Positions 1 to 7,759 of a stretch of 64,000 nucleotides of DNA are shown here, piece by piece. Both the position numbers and the translations under genes were made by a program. The notes beneath the pieces are model-generated. The model was not told where the DNA came from. It did no database searches and saw nothing but the letters and a program-made list of their open reading frames with translations. The stretch comes from Polyangiaceae bacterium. GTDB taxonomy: Bacteria > Myxococcota_A > Polyangia > Polyangiales > Polyangiaceae. Each line of letters opens with the position of its first letter. Positions within the stretch are counted from its first letter, which is position 1. The stretch is taken from NCBI GenBank assembly GCA_022842465.1, contig JALHPN010000013.1, positions 1-64,000 of the forward strand. The letters run 5' to 3'.

Positions 1-436
1 CCGACGCTGCCGCGCGACGCGCACGCGTCGGCGGCGCGCTCGTCCGTCGGCGCTGGCGTTCGTCGCGGGCGGCAAAGCGGCGGAGCGCACGCTCGAGGCG
101 CACGTCGAGCTCGTCGCCCGGCGGGCTCTGCCCCGGGTTCCGCTCGACGTCCTCGATCGCCAGCTCCTTCGCGCGCAGGGCCGTGAGGAGATCGAGGACC
201 GCGTCGCGACCCTCTCGAGAGGAGAGCAGCGCTCGGGCGATCTCCGCGTCGGCCCGTTCGAGCTCACGCGCGAGCGCGAGCTCTCCCTCGGCCGTCAGGA
301 GCGGGTACTGCGAGAGCTGCCGGAAGTGGAGCTCGAGGGCGTCCGACGGCGCGTCCACCGCGTAGGCGTGGACGTCGTCGGCCGTGGCGAGCTCCGTCGG
401 CTCCAGCGAGAGATCGTTGTCGTTTGCGGTCTTCAC
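1..436 (-). CDS. Sigma-70 family RNA polymerase sigma factor (N-terminal part; gene runs off the window)
   Basis: The reading frame starts at a GTG at 436 and stays open to the window edge, so only about 145 residues are visible. Residues 34-70 (DALELHFRQLSQYPLLTAEG, then ELALARELERADAEI) match sigma region 1.2 of primary and RpoH-like sigma factors, where the usual text is a Y/F-x-R-x-I/L-x-PLLT-x-E-x-E pattern. The regions that contact the -10 and -35 elements would lie outside the window. It is downstream of yqeY on the same strand; yqeY next to dnaG/rpoD is a common arrangement, which supports the call. No clear Shine-Dalgarno site precedes the GTG, so the start is uncertain. Confidence 0.8.
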   Translation of the reverse strand, partial: MKTANDNDLSLEPTELATADDVHAYAVDAPSDALELHFRQLSQYPLLTAEGELALARELERADAEIARALLSSREGRDAVLDLLTALRAKELAIEDVERNPGQSPPGDELDVRLERALRRFAARDERQRRRTSAPPTRARRAAAS

Positions 437-653
437 GTTCGGGGGACCAAGGGAGGGAGGTGAAGCCTTCGATGGGTGGGGACGAACCCGTCCTGCGGCA
501 AGGCGGCGGCTGCAACGTAACCACCTGGAAGGCCCGCGCCTTCCCGACCGAGGACGATTTCGTCCGCGATCGTCGAGAACCGCAAGCCCTTCTCCAGTGA
601 TGCCGCTCGCGTGCCGACGGTTCCGCGATCGAACGCCCCGGGGGTCTCGGACC

Positions 654-1091
654 TCAGCCTTCGCGGACCTTCTTCACGGCGAGCGTGACCTCCGCGCCGC
701 TCGCGCTTTTCCCCACGCCTTTGAGGTGCTTCATGGCGATGCCCGTCGCCTGACCGTCGTTCTTCGCCGCGCGGATCGCGTCGCGCGCCGGCGCGAGGAG
801 CTCGGCGATCTGGTCCGGCGTGAGCGACGCCGGGAGGAGCGCGACGAGGACCTCGAGCTCCCGGCGGAGCGCCGACGCGCGGTCGGCGTCCGTCGTGAGC
901 GCCAGCGTCTCCTCGTTCGCCTTCACGAGCTTCCGCACGACCTGGACCGCATCCTCCTCGGGCAGGGGCGCGTTCCTCCGCGCCTCCGCCGTCTGGAGCT
1001 CGCCGAGCGCGAGGCGGAGCACGTCCCGCGCGACGGTGTCTTGGGCCTTCACCGCCTCGGCCACGCGCTTCTTCAGTTCGTCGGTCAGCAT
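654..1091 (-). CDS. yqeY: GatB/YqeY domain-containing protein
   Basis: The 145-residue product has the length and layout of YqeY. It has a helical N-terminus (MLTDELKKRVAEAVKAQD), the LRLALGELQTAEARR segment, and a C-terminal GatB-tail-like helical domain ending in AMKHLKGVGKSASGAEV, close to the family text MG-x-VM-x-x-L-x-x-x-x-x-G-x-A-D. The GatB C-terminal fold binds tRNA in the Asp/Glu-tRNA amidotransferase; the free-standing protein has no firmly established role. A sigma factor gene follows after 217 bp on the same strand, and a small hypothetical gene ends 42 bp upstream. Residue-level family match is good. Confidence 0.88.
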   Translation of the reverse strand: MLTDELKKRVAEAVKAQDTVARDVLRLALGELQTAEARRNAPLPEEDAVQVVRKLVKANEETLALTTDADRASALRRELEVLVALLPASLTPDQIAELLAPARDAIRAAKNDGQATGIAMKHLKGVGKSASGAEVTLAVKKVREG

Positions 1092-1133
1092 GATGGCGCG
1101 AGCATCGCCATCCCGCGCCGCGGGCGCAAGAGC

Positions 1134-1526
1134 TCACGCGACGCGGGCGCGGCGGACGTTCGTCGAGACGCCGCTCGACACGGGCGAGCGCAGCGTCTCG
1201 GGACACGGCTCGTCGACGTCGTCGAGGGTCTCCGCGCGGGCGGACGGCTGCGACTCGGCGGCCGCGTCCGACAGGTGGACGGGGATGTCGAGCGCGTCGA
1301 GGAGCGAGAGCGTGTCCTCGGCTTCGGCGCGGGTCTGGACGGAGACGATCCCGCTGCCGTCCGCGATGTTGAAGGGCTCGAGAGGAGCGGCGAGCGGACG
1401 CGCGCTCCGCACCGTCGCCGGCTCCACGTCGAGCTCCACGGGAATGTCGACGCTGCCGTCGTCCGGGGTGCTCGCACCCCAGACGAACGGGTCGTCGATC
1501 CCGAAGGCGTGGTTCTGGCTCGCCAT
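1134..1526 (-). CDS. Hypothetical acidic protein (130 aa)
   Basis: I do not recognise this protein. I chose the ATG at 1526 rather than the in-frame GTG at 1667 because it is preceded by AGAGGA at a workable distance, and because the upstream extension would overlap the start of the divergent protease gene. The product is acidic, has no signal peptide or membrane segment, and is rich in Asp/Glu/Pro/Ser, with a short possibly folded core around GIVSVQTRAEAEDTLSLLDA. It lies 42 bp upstream of yqeY on the same strand and could share its transcript. A -24/-12-like element at 1560-1575 faces it. Confidence 0.55.
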   Translation of the reverse strand: MASQNHAFGIDDPFVWGASTPDDGSVDIPVELDVEPATVRSARPLAAPLEPFNIADGSGIVSVQTRAEAEDTLSLLDALDIPVHLSDAAAESQPSARAETLDDVDEPCPETLRSPVSSGVSTNVRRARVA

Positions 1527-1559
1527 GACTCGTCCTCTGGCCCTTCCGACGTTCTTGGA

Positions 1560-1575
1560 TGCAAAAAGATTCCCA
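1560..1575 (-). promoter_or_regulatory. Sigma-54-like -24/-12 element facing the 1526 gene
   Basis: Read on the minus strand the site is TGGGAATCTTTTTGCA. The -12 part (TTGCA) is perfect, the -24 part keeps TGG-x-A, and the GG-N10-GC spacing is exact. A start about 12 nt beyond the GC gives a leader near 23 nt that contains the AGAGGA ribosome-binding site. The -24 half departs from GGCAC, so this is a weaker member of the set. Confidence 0.4.
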
Positions 1576-1600
1576 CGCCGTGCGGACGAGCTCTCTCCGG

Positions 1601-1616
1601 TGGCACGAGGTGTGCG
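1601..1616 (+). promoter_or_regulatory. Sigma-54-like -24/-12 element facing the site-2 protease gene
   Basis: TGGCACGAGGTGTGCG matches the sigma-54 consensus at TGGCACG and at TGC, with GG-N10-GC spacing. The predicted transcript would start around 1627, about 3 nt before the ATG at 1630. The gene has no Shine-Dalgarno site, which fits a leaderless message. Confidence 0.5.
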
Positions 1617-1629
1617 CGGGCCTCCGAAC

Positions 1630-2844
1630 ATGCGCTCGTCGTTCCGCGTCGGCCGCCTGCTCGGCATCGACCTCAGGGTCGACTCGAGCTGGCTCTTGGT
1701 CCTCGTCCTCGTGGTCTGGAGCTTGTCGTCGCTCTTCGCGCGCTGGCATCCGGACTGGGCGCCCGGGACCGTGCTCGTCGTAGCGCTCCTCGCCGCGCTC
1801 GCGTTCTTCGGCTCGGTGCTCCTCCACGAGCTCGCGCACTCGATCGTGGCGCGTCTCTACGGGATTCCGGTCCGGGACATCACCCTCCACCTGTTCGGCG
1901 GCGTCTCGAACATCGAGCGCGAGCCGCCGACGCCCGCGGCCGAGCTGCTCATCGCGATCGTGGGGCCGCTGACGAGCGTGGGGCTCGGCGTCGTGATGAC
2001 CCTGATCGTGTCCTTGTGGATCGGCCTGCTCGGCCTCGACGTCGACAGCGCCGCGGAGGCGATCGCGCAGCTCGGCCCCGTGACGACCGTGCTGTCCTGG
2101 CTCGGTCCCATCAACATCGCAGTCGGCCTCTTCAACCTGATCCCGGGCTTCCCGCTCGACGGGGGACGCATCCTCCGAGCGATCACGTGGCTCGTCACCG
2201 GGAACGAGCGCCGCGCGACGCGCATCGCGACGACCGCGGGGCAGCTCGTGGGGTGGACGTTCATCGCGTTCGGCGCCTTCATGGCGCTGGGGTACGCCGT
2301 TCCGTTCTTCGGGCGAGGTCTCGGAGGTGGCGTCTGGCTCGCGCTCATCGGTCTCTTCTTGCGCAATGCCGCCACGCAGCACCAGGCGGGCGCGGCGATC
2401 CACGACGCGCTCGCCGGCGTGCGCGTCTCCGACCTCATGCGCACGGAGGGCGCATGGGCTCCAGCGTCGCTCCCGATCCGTCGTCTCGTCGATGACCTCG
2501 TCCTGAAGCACGAGGAGGGTGCGTTTCCGGTCTACGACGAGGGGCACCTCGTCGGGCTCGTCTGTCTCGAGGACGTGCGGAGGCTCGAGCCGTCCACGTG
2601 GGACGTGCACACCGCGCGTGACGTCATGACCCCGCTCCCGAAGCTCGTCGTGGCCGGGCCCGACGAGGAGATCTTCGACGCGCTCCGGCGTCTCGGCGGG
2701 GCGCGCGTGCGGCAGCTGCCGGTCGTGAAGCAAGGGGAGCAGGGCTCGCCGGTGCTGCTCGGGATGCTCTACGAGCGCGACATCGCGCGGTGGTTGGAGC
2801 TGCGTACGACGCTCGGCCGCGCGCCCTCGCCGCGCCCCGCGTGA
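1630..2844 (+). CDS. Site-2 protease family (M50) membrane metalloprotease with two CBS domains
   Basis: The 404-residue product has a polytopic membrane core with the M50 zinc site HELAH at residues 66-70 and the second conserved motif FPLDGGR at about 174-180, where the Asp is the third zinc ligand. The last third, from about residue 262 (VRVSDLMR), holds two CBS repeats, which in related proteins bind adenine nucleotides or gate the protease. Site-2 proteases cut membrane-embedded anti-sigma factors or signal remnants; the substrate here is unknown. The longer upstream open frame is antisense to two other genes, so ATG 1630 is the sensible start. It sits in a stress-type neighbourhood (USP, OsmC). 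Confidence 0.9.
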   Translation: MRSSFRVGRLLGIDLRVDSSWLLVLVLVVWSLSSLFARWHPDWAPGTVLVVALLAALAFFGSVLLHELAHSIVARLYGIPVRDITLHLFGGVSNIEREPPTPAAELLIAIVGPLTSVGLGVVMTLIVSLWIGLLGLDVDSAAEAIAQLGPVTTVLSWLGPINIAVGLFNLIPGFPLDGGRILRAITWLVTGNERRATRIATTAGQLVGWTFIAFGAFMALGYAVPFFGRGLGGGVWLALIGLFLRNAATQHQAGAAIHDALAGVRVSDLMRTEGAWAPASLPIRRLVDDLVLKHEEGAFPVYDEGHLVGLVCLEDVRRLEPSTWDVHTARDVMTPLPKLVVAGPDEEIFDALRRLGGARVRQLPVVKQGEQGSPVLLGMLYERDIARWLELRTTLGRAPSPRPA

Positions 2845-2918
2845 CGCCCTCGCTGCACCGCGTCTTGCATCGGCGACCGCGCGAGGAGTCGAACCCCTCC
2901 TCTTCAGAAAGGTGATCC

Positions 2919-3263
2919 ATGAACACGTCGATTGGTGACTACGCGCGCGGCGGAGACTTTGGTGGCAACGCGGTCGAGCAGCGGGAGGGACCCGTGGCTC
3001 GAGCGATCGAGACCCGGACGTCGAAGCTGCCGTCGGATCTCTTCCTGTGGGCTGCGGGCGCGGCCGTCCTCGGCTCGCTCGCGTTCCAGGTCATCGGCAT
3101 GACCCGCAAGGTGAACCACGTCGGCAGCTTCTTCGGCGGCATCAACGCCCAGCCGAAGGCCCCCCTCTCGACGTTCATCGGGCAGTGGGCGCCGACCCTC
3201 CTCCTCCTCGGGGTCTACAACAAGATCGTCAAGGTGGCGGGCTCCGACCGGCTGACGCGCTGA
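2919..3263 (+). CDS. Small inner-membrane protein of unknown function (114 aa)
   Basis: A good ribosome-binding site (AAAGGTGATCC) precedes the ATG. The N-terminal 40 residues are soluble. Two hydrophobic segments follow (about residues 41-60, LFLWAAGAAVLGSLAFQVIG, and 87-103, FIGQWAPTLLLLGVYNK), separated by a short Gly-rich loop. No family is recognised. It is convergent with the helical protein at 3353-3616, and the two share a strong hairpin between their ends. It follows the protease gene by 74 bp on the same strand. Confidence 0.7.
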   Translation: MNTSIGDYARGGDFGGNAVEQREGPVARAIETRTSKLPSDLFLWAAGAAVLGSLAFQVIGMTRKVNHVGSFFGGINAQPKAPLSTFIGQWAPTLLLLGVYNKIVKVAGSDRLTR

Positions 3264-3279
3264 AGAGTGCAGACGCGTC

Positions 3280-3327
3280 CCGCGGCCGCGGCCCCGCACC
3301 GAGTGGTGCGGGACGTCGCGGCCGCGG
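3280..3327. terminator. Large GC hairpin between convergent genes, probable two-way terminator
   Basis: An outer perfect 11-bp stem (3280-3290 with 3317-3327) and an inner perfect 8-bp stem (CCCGCACC, 3293-3300, with GGTGCGGG, 3305-3312) close on the 4-nt loop GAGT. It sits 17 nt after the stop at 3263 and 26 nt from the stop at 3353. There is no T-run, which is usual in very GC-rich genomes. Confidence 0.6.
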
Positions 3328-3352
3328 TGCTTCTCGGCCGGTCGCCTCAGCC

Positions 3353-3616
3353 TCAGCCAGGCTTCTTCGTCATCGCGGCGTCCCGCAGGCGCGCGACGAA
3401 CGCCTCGAGCTTGCCGGCCACGTCCGTCGCCTTGTCCTTCGCGTCCGCGCCGAGCTGCTTCGCGCCGTCTTGGATCTCGAGCACGCGCGGCTCGAGGACC
3501 TCGTCCCACTCTTTCTTCGCGTCGAGCGACGCGAGGTGGAGGTGTAGCCGCACTTCGTCTCGCAGCGTGGCGATCTTGGAGAGCGCCTGCGTCACGTCCT
3601 CTTTCACATCCATCAT
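3353..3616 (-). CDS. Small helical protein of unknown function (87 aa)
   Basis: The product is charged, almost entirely alpha-helical and coiled-coil-like by its heptad pattern, with no cysteine and no membrane segment. The family is not recognised; the pattern resembles apolipoprotein-like or stress-associated helical proteins but this is only a resemblance. The start is set by AGGGAG seven bases before the tandem ATG-ATG at 3616. It is convergent with the membrane protein at 2919-3263. Confidence 0.7.
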   Translation of the reverse strand: MMDVKEDVTQALSKIATLRDEVRLHLHLASLDAKKEWDEVLEPRVLEIQDGAKQLGADAKDKATDVAGKLEAFVARLRDAAMTKKPG

Positions 3617-3722
3617 GGAATCTCCCTGTTTTGCTGGGCTCGAGCGCGCCGCGGTGACGCGCCCTCCGCCTCCCTCATCACGGTTCGTGCCGCGGTGCGG
3701 CGACTCGTGCTCGGTCTCCGGC

Positions 3723-4181
3723 TCAGCTCATCGCTTCGACGTGGTTCCGTCCGTCGGCCTTCGCGCCGCAGCACGCGGCGTCGGCGCGCGCGAGCCAGTC
3801 CGACGGCGTGCGATCGCGGTCCGGGTCGACCTCGGCGACGCCGGCGCTCATCGTGAGGACGCTGCCGTCCCCGCGCGCGATCGCCAGACGCTCGACGGCC
3901 TCGACGACGCGGTCGGTGTCGTGGCACGCGCTCGCGAGGCGGCGATCGGGGAGAACGAGGACGAGACCCCCTTCGGACAGGTGGACCTCCGCCCCTTCCG
4001 ACAGCTCCGCGCGAGCGACCTCGGCGAGGCGCTCGAGGACGGCGCGCGCCGCGGCGCGGCCGACCGCGCGCTCGTACGCATCGAAGAGATCGACGTCGCA
4101 GACGGCGATCGAATGCGCGTGCTGGGAGCGGGTCGAGCGCCCGTGGAGAGCGCGGAGGGCTTGCTGGAGGGGAGTCGGCAT
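3723..4181 (-). CDS. Degenerate GGDEF-domain protein (diguanylate cyclase-like, probably inactive)
   Basis: The 152-residue product follows the GGDEF fold order: IAVCDVDLFDAYERAVG matches the metal-binding DxDxFKxxND region, LSEGGLVLVLP occupies the GGDEF strand, TMSAGVAEV matches the SxGVA strand, and LARADAACCGAKADGRNHV matches the final ADxALYxAKxxGRN helix. The signature itself is SEGGL, so the catalytic Asp/Glu pair is lost. It probably binds c-di-GMP or GTP weakly, or has a structural role; this is inference. It starts 7 nt after the stop of the universal stress protein gene and should be co-transcribed with it. Confidence 0.72.
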   Translation of the reverse strand: MPTPLQQALRALHGRSTRSQHAHSIAVCDVDLFDAYERAVGRAAARAVLERLAEVARAELSEGAEVHLSEGGLVLVLPDRRLASACHDTDRVVEAVERLAIARGDGSVLTMSAGVAEVDPDRDRTPSDWLARADAACCGAKADGRNHVEAMS

Positions 4182-4188
4182 GGGGGCC

Positions 4189-4812
4189 TCAGGTCCGGAA
4201 CAGCATCGACCCGAGCCCGAACGACTGGGGGGTCTCGTAGTGGACGTTGCCGTGCGGGTGCTTCGTGGCGTGTCGCGTGCACCAGAGCGTGGCCCCTGCC
4301 GTCTCGCGCTGCTTCGCGAGGCAGTCGGGGCAGGGCGGCTCGATCTCGGGGACGTCGTCGTGCTTGCTCTTCGGGCGCGCGACGAGGACGGCGCACGGCG
4401 CCTTCTTCGCGACCTGCTCGGCGACGGACCCGAGGAGCAGCCTCTCCACGCCCTTCTTGTCCGCGGTCCCGACGACGACGAAGTCGGCGTGGAGGTTCGC
4501 GGCGAGCTGGACGATCTCGCGCCACGGCGTACCGGCGGCGACATGGCCGACGATCCGTCCGCGGAAGGTTTCGCCGGCGACCTCTCCGAGCGTCTCGAGG
4601 AGCGCCCTGGCATCGTCGAGCACCTTCGCGGCGGACGGGAGCCCGCCGTCGTCGCGCATCGGCACGTCGATGACGTGGACGAGGTGCAGCTCGGCCCCGC
4701 CGACGCTGGCCGCGAGGGCCGTGGCGGTCGCCAGGACCTGATCGGACGAGGTCGCGGACTCGACGGCAGCGAGCAGGACCACGCGGGGAGGGGTGACGTC
4801 GGGGGAGCTCAT
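4189..4812 (-). CDS. Universal stress protein (UspA-like) with C-terminal Cys-rich tail
   Basis: The 207-residue product has one Usp domain. It begins with the strand RVVLLAAVESA, has the LHLVHVIDV strand, and ends with the ATP-binding loop GTADKKGVERLLLGS followed by VAEQVAKKAPCAVLVAR, which is the family's G-x2-G-x9-GS pattern. The last 55 residues add a CPDC...CTRH segment that could hold a metal ion. No Shine-Dalgarno site precedes the ATG at 4812, and a -24/-12 element at 4825-4840 would start the message 2 nt upstream. The degenerate GGDEF gene follows; OsmC is divergent. Confidence 0.88.
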   Translation of the reverse strand: MSSPDVTPPRVVLLAAVESATSSDQVLATATALAASVGGAELHLVHVIDVPMRDDGGLPSAAKVLDDARALLETLGEVAGETFRGRIVGHVAAGTPWREIVQLAANLHADFVVVGTADKKGVERLLLGSVAEQVAKKAPCAVLVARPKSKHDDVPEIEPPCPDCLAKQRETAGATLWCTRHATKHPHGNVHYETPQSFGLGSMLFRT

Positions 4813-4824
4813 GGTCCGAGGAAT

Positions 4825-4840
4825 TGCAGCGCACGTGCCA
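4825..4840 (-). promoter_or_regulatory. Sigma-54-like -24/-12 element facing the universal stress protein gene
   Basis: On the minus strand TGGCACGTGCGCTGCA has a perfect TGGCACG and a one-mismatch TTGCA, with GG-N10-GC spacing. The predicted start is about 2 nt before the ATG. Confidence 0.55.
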
Positions 4841-4944
4841 CGGGCTTTTCGCTTGCGGTTTTGCGTCATGAACCCCGGATGCCGCGACTTCTGCCGGCGC
4901 CTGCGCACCCTTTGCACGGGCTCCTGGAGAGCGGCGTCGGGTGA

Positions 4945-4960
4945 CGGCACACGGCTTGCG
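4945..4960 (+). promoter_or_regulatory. Sigma-54-like -24/-12 element facing osmC
   Basis: CGGCACACGGCTTGCG matches GGCAC and TTGC with exact GG-N10-GC spacing. The predicted start near 4971 leaves a 16-nt leader that still includes the GGAGGG ribosome-binding site before the ATG at 4987. Confidence 0.5.
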
Positions 4961-4986
4961 ACCGGGGAGCGGGGAGGGCGCAGGCC

Positions 4987-5502
4987 ATGAACCAGGTGGA
5001 GAGCGAGCGCAGGCGCACGCCGGAGCCGTCGCGGCCGGCGGTCGCGCGACCGGTCGGCGACGTCCGCGTCGCGCTCGAGCACGTGGACGGCTTCGCGTTC
5101 CGCGTTCGCTTCGACGACGCGTCCTGGAAGGAGCTCGTCGTGGACGAGCCGCCGCCGCTCGGACGGAGTCGTGGCCCGAACCCGGCGCGCCTCCTCGCCG
5201 TGACGATCGGCAACTGCCTCGCCGCGAGCTTGCTCTTCTGCTTCCAGCGCAACGGCCTCGATGTCCTCGGGCTGGAGGCCGACGTGCGCGTGGACCTCGT
5301 CCGCAACGAGCGGCGTCGTCTGCGCGTCGGCCGGGTCGCCGTCCATCTCCGGCCGCACCTCGACGTCGACGCAGCTCGGATCACGGAGTGCCTCGAAGGG
5401 TTCGAGGACTTCTGCGTCGTCACCGAGAGCGTTCGCGAGGGCATGTCCATCGAGGTGGACGTGCAGCCGGTGATCGACGATCCGTATGGCTGCGAAGGTT
5501 GA
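4987..5502 (+). CDS. OsmC family peroxide/osmotic stress protein
   Basis: The 171-residue product fits the OsmC/Ohr fold. The central helix carries the first redox cysteine in GPNPARLLAVTIGNCLAASL, the following strand region is VRVDLVRNERRRLRVGRV, and a second cysteine pair lies in ECLEGFEDFCVVTESV. Family members reduce organic hydroperoxides with two cysteines; this one belongs to the broader YhfA/OsmC group rather than clear Ohr. A GGAGGG site precedes the ATG. The next gene begins inside its 3' end, so the two are probably co-translated. Confidence 0.85.
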   Translation: MNQVESERRRTPEPSRPAVARPVGDVRVALEHVDGFAFRVRFDDASWKELVVDEPPPLGRSRGPNPARLLAVTIGNCLAASLLFCFQRNGLDVLGLEADVRVDLVRNERRRLRVGRVAVHLRPHLDVDAARITECLEGFEDFCVVTESVREGMSIEVDVQPVIDDPYGCEG

Positions 5503-7732
5503 AGGCACGCGCGACAGAACGGCTAGGATGCCGCGGGTCGGGATGACCACGCGAACCACGCCGCTGCCGTTCGTCTACGGGAAGAGGCCAGAGGACCTCG
5601 AGATCCTCTCGCGCTCGACGCTCCTCCGCGGCCTCGATATCCGCGAGCTCTCCGCGTTCCTCGACGTCCTCGATCAGGTCGCGATGGCGCCCGGGACGTG
5701 CGTGTTCCGCGAGGGCGAGGAGGGCGACTACATGTTCTTCGTCCTCGAGGGGGAGGCGCGGATCCGCCGCGGCCAGCTCGAGCTCCGTCCCGTGCTCCCC
5801 GGCGACCACTTCGGCGAGATCGCGATGCTCGGTGCAGGGCGCCGGGCGGCGAGCGTCGAGGCCCACACGACGATGCGGCTCGCACGCCTCTCGCGCGCCC
5901 GGTACCACTCGCTCGCGCAGACGCACCCGAAGCTCGCGCTCCACTTCACGCAGGCGCTCGCCTCGGCGCTCGGCCGGCAGCTCACCGAGATGACGGACAG
6001 CGTCGGCCTCCTCGCCTACCAGCGCTCGATCCCGCGTCACGTGCAGGTCGAGGTGCGCCGCGCGGCGGAGTCGCTCCTCGTCGGCACAGGTACGATCGCC
6101 GGGACGCTCCTGCCTCGCGAGGTCGACGGCGCTCTCGTCGTGGCCGCGACGCTGAATCGTCGACCCGCATCTCTCGAGACGGCGATCACGTCGGACGCCG
6201 ACCTCGGCGTCCTCGGCGTCGACGGCATCGAGGGACAGGCGGTCTTCCGCCGCTCCGCGGCGCTCGTGCTCCTCGAGGCCGCGCGACGATCGGCGCCCGA
6301 CGTCGTCCTCCGCATGGGGCCTCCGCTCGAGAACGGCCAGGTCGTTCGCGTGGAGCGCCTGCGCGGGGAGGCCGACGGTGGTGGACTCGCGAAGAGCCTG
6401 ACGGGCGCGTTCGCGCGGCTCGTCAAGGAGGACGTCGCCCTCCGCCAGGAGGTGTGGGCGGTGGAGGAGGCGCGCGCGCACCTGCTCGAGCGCGGCTGGA
6501 CGTCGGGCGCGGCGCTCCTGCCGTCCCGGCGCGAGACGACGACGACGCTCCTCTCCTGCGGCGAGACCTTCGCGCTCGGGATGGGCCCCGTCGTCCCGTG
6601 CGCGTCGTTCCTCGACGGTGTGTCGCTCACCCCGCACCCCGAGGGCCTCCTCATGAGGCTCGGCGGCGCCGTCGACCGCTTCATGCCGGAGCTCCACGCC
6701 GAGCGCATCGATCCGCTCGCGAGCGAGGTCGCGTGTCCTCGCTACGGCGGCGAGATGGCGGTCCTCGCGCGCACCTGGCTCGCGGGTACGGGCGTCACGA
6801 GCGTCGGCGGCTTCAACGCCGAGTGCGTCTCCGGGCGTGTCCAGGAGCTGATCCGCGTGGCGGAGGGCTTCCACGAGAAGTGGATCGGCCGCATCGCCGA
6901 CGAGATCGCGAAGCGTCGCCACGACGTGAAGGTCATCGCCATCGCCGGCCCGTCGTCGTCGGGCAAGACGACCTTCATCAAGCGCCTTGTCGTGCAGCTC
7001 GTCGTGAACGGCATCCGCCCGCGCGAGATCTCGCTCGACGACTTCTACGTCGATCGCGAGCGCACGGTGAAGGACGAGGCGGGGGAGTACGACTTCGAGG
7101 CCTTCGAGGCCCTGGACGCCGAGCTCCTCCAGACCCAGCTCCGGCGGCTCCTCTCGGGCGAGCGGGTGAAGACCGCCCGCTACGACTTCGTGAGCGGAAA
7201 GAGCTTTCCCAGCGGCGGCAAGGAGCTCGCGCTCGGACGCGGCGACGTGCTCCTCCTCGAAGGCATCCACGGCCTCAACCCGGAGCTCGTCGGCGAGACC
7301 GTCCCGCCGGAGGCGCTCTTTCGCATCTTCGTGCAGCCGTCGACGACGCTGCCCTTCGACCGCCTCTCCGTGCTCCCGCCCGAGGATCTCCGCCTCGTCC
7401 GACGCATCGTCCGCGATCGTCACTCACGGAACTACACGGCGGCCGAGACGATCCTCCGCTGGTCCTCGGTGCGCCGCGGCGAGCTTCGGCACATCTTCCC
7501 GTTCCGCCCCAACGCGGACATGGTGTTCGACTCGTCGCTCGTCTACGAGATGAGCGTCCTCAAGACCTACGCCGAGCGCTACCTCCTCGAGGTGCCGGAG
7601 GACCACCCGGCCTTCACGACCGCGTTCCGCCTCCGGAACCTCATCGACCAGTTCGTCGCGATCTACCCGGAGCACGTCCCGCCGACGAGCGTGCTCCGCG
7701 AGTTCATCGGCGGCAGCGGCTTCGAGTACTAG
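5486..7732 (+). CDS. Cyclic nucleotide-binding domain fused to a ThrRS-like segment and a uridine-kinase-type P-loop kinase
   Basis: The frame encodes up to 748 residues. Residues 45-150 are a CRP-type cNMP-binding domain (FREGEEGDYMFFVLEGEARI, then the phosphate-binding stretch GDHFGEIAMLGAGRRAASV). Residues 200-430 resemble the threonyl-tRNA-synthetase-like module seen in front of some bacterial uridine kinases. The P-loop GPSSSGKTTF is at about residue 488, followed by the Udk-type DDFYVDRE and LLEGIHGLN. There is no helix-turn-helix, so the cNMP domain probably regulates the kinase. Starts at 5486, 5528 and 5543 are possible; 5486 overlaps the osmC stop by 17 nt. Confidence 0.85.
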   Translation: MAAKVEGTRDRTARMPRVGMTTRTTPLPFVYGKRPEDLEILSRSTLLRGLDIRELSAFLDVLDQVAMAPGTCVFREGEEGDYMFFVLEGEARIRRGQLELRPVLPGDHFGEIAMLGAGRRAASVEAHTTMRLARLSRARYHSLAQTHPKLALHFTQALASALGRQLTEMTDSVGLLAYQRSIPRHVQVEVRRAAESLLVGTGTIAGTLLPREVDGALVVAATLNRRPASLETAITSDADLGVLGVDGIEGQAVFRRSAALVLLEAARRSAPDVVLRMGPPLENGQVVRVERLRGEADGGGLAKSLTGAFARLVKEDVALRQEVWAVEEARAHLLERGWTSGAALLPSRRETTTTLLSCGETFALGMGPVVPCASFLDGVSLTPHPEGLLMRLGGAVDRFMPELHAERIDPLASEVACPRYGGEMAVLARTWLAGTGVTSVGGFNAECVSGRVQELIRVAEGFHEKWIGRIADEIAKRRHDVKVIAIAGPSSSGKTTFIKRLVVQLVVNGIRPREISLDDFYVDRERTVKDEAGEYDFEAFEALDAELLQTQLRRLLSGERVKTARYDFVSGKSFPSGGKELALGRGDVLLLEGIHGLNPELVGETVPPEALFRIFVQPSTTLPFDRLSVLPPEDLRLVRRIVRDRHSRNYTAAETILRWSSVRRGELRHIFPFRPNADMVFDSSLVYEMSVLKTYAERYLLEVPEDHPAFTTAFRLRNLIDQFVAIYPEHVPPTSVLREFIGGSGFEY

Positions 7733-7759
7733 TCTAGCTGGCACCGGCGGCGCTGCGTT

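Noticed and set aside
433-2733. Very long minus-strand open frame (766 codons) across the protease gene
   Set aside because: Its translation is Arg/Asp/Glu-rich with no domain and is antisense to the M50 protease, which has clear motifs. High GC at third positions removes stop codons from the opposite strand.
2854-2868. TGCACCGCGTCTTGC upstream of the 2919 gene as a -24/-12 element
   Set aside because: The TTGCA half is good but the -24 GG is missing at the correct distance.
2878-2905. T-arm-like stretch (GGGGTTCGACTC on the minus strand), as in a tRNA 3' half
   Set aside because: No D-arm or anticodon arm can be formed upstream, the acceptor does not pair, and the rest of such a tRNA would overlap a good coding region. 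It is more simply a short hairpin before the ribosome-binding site at 2919.
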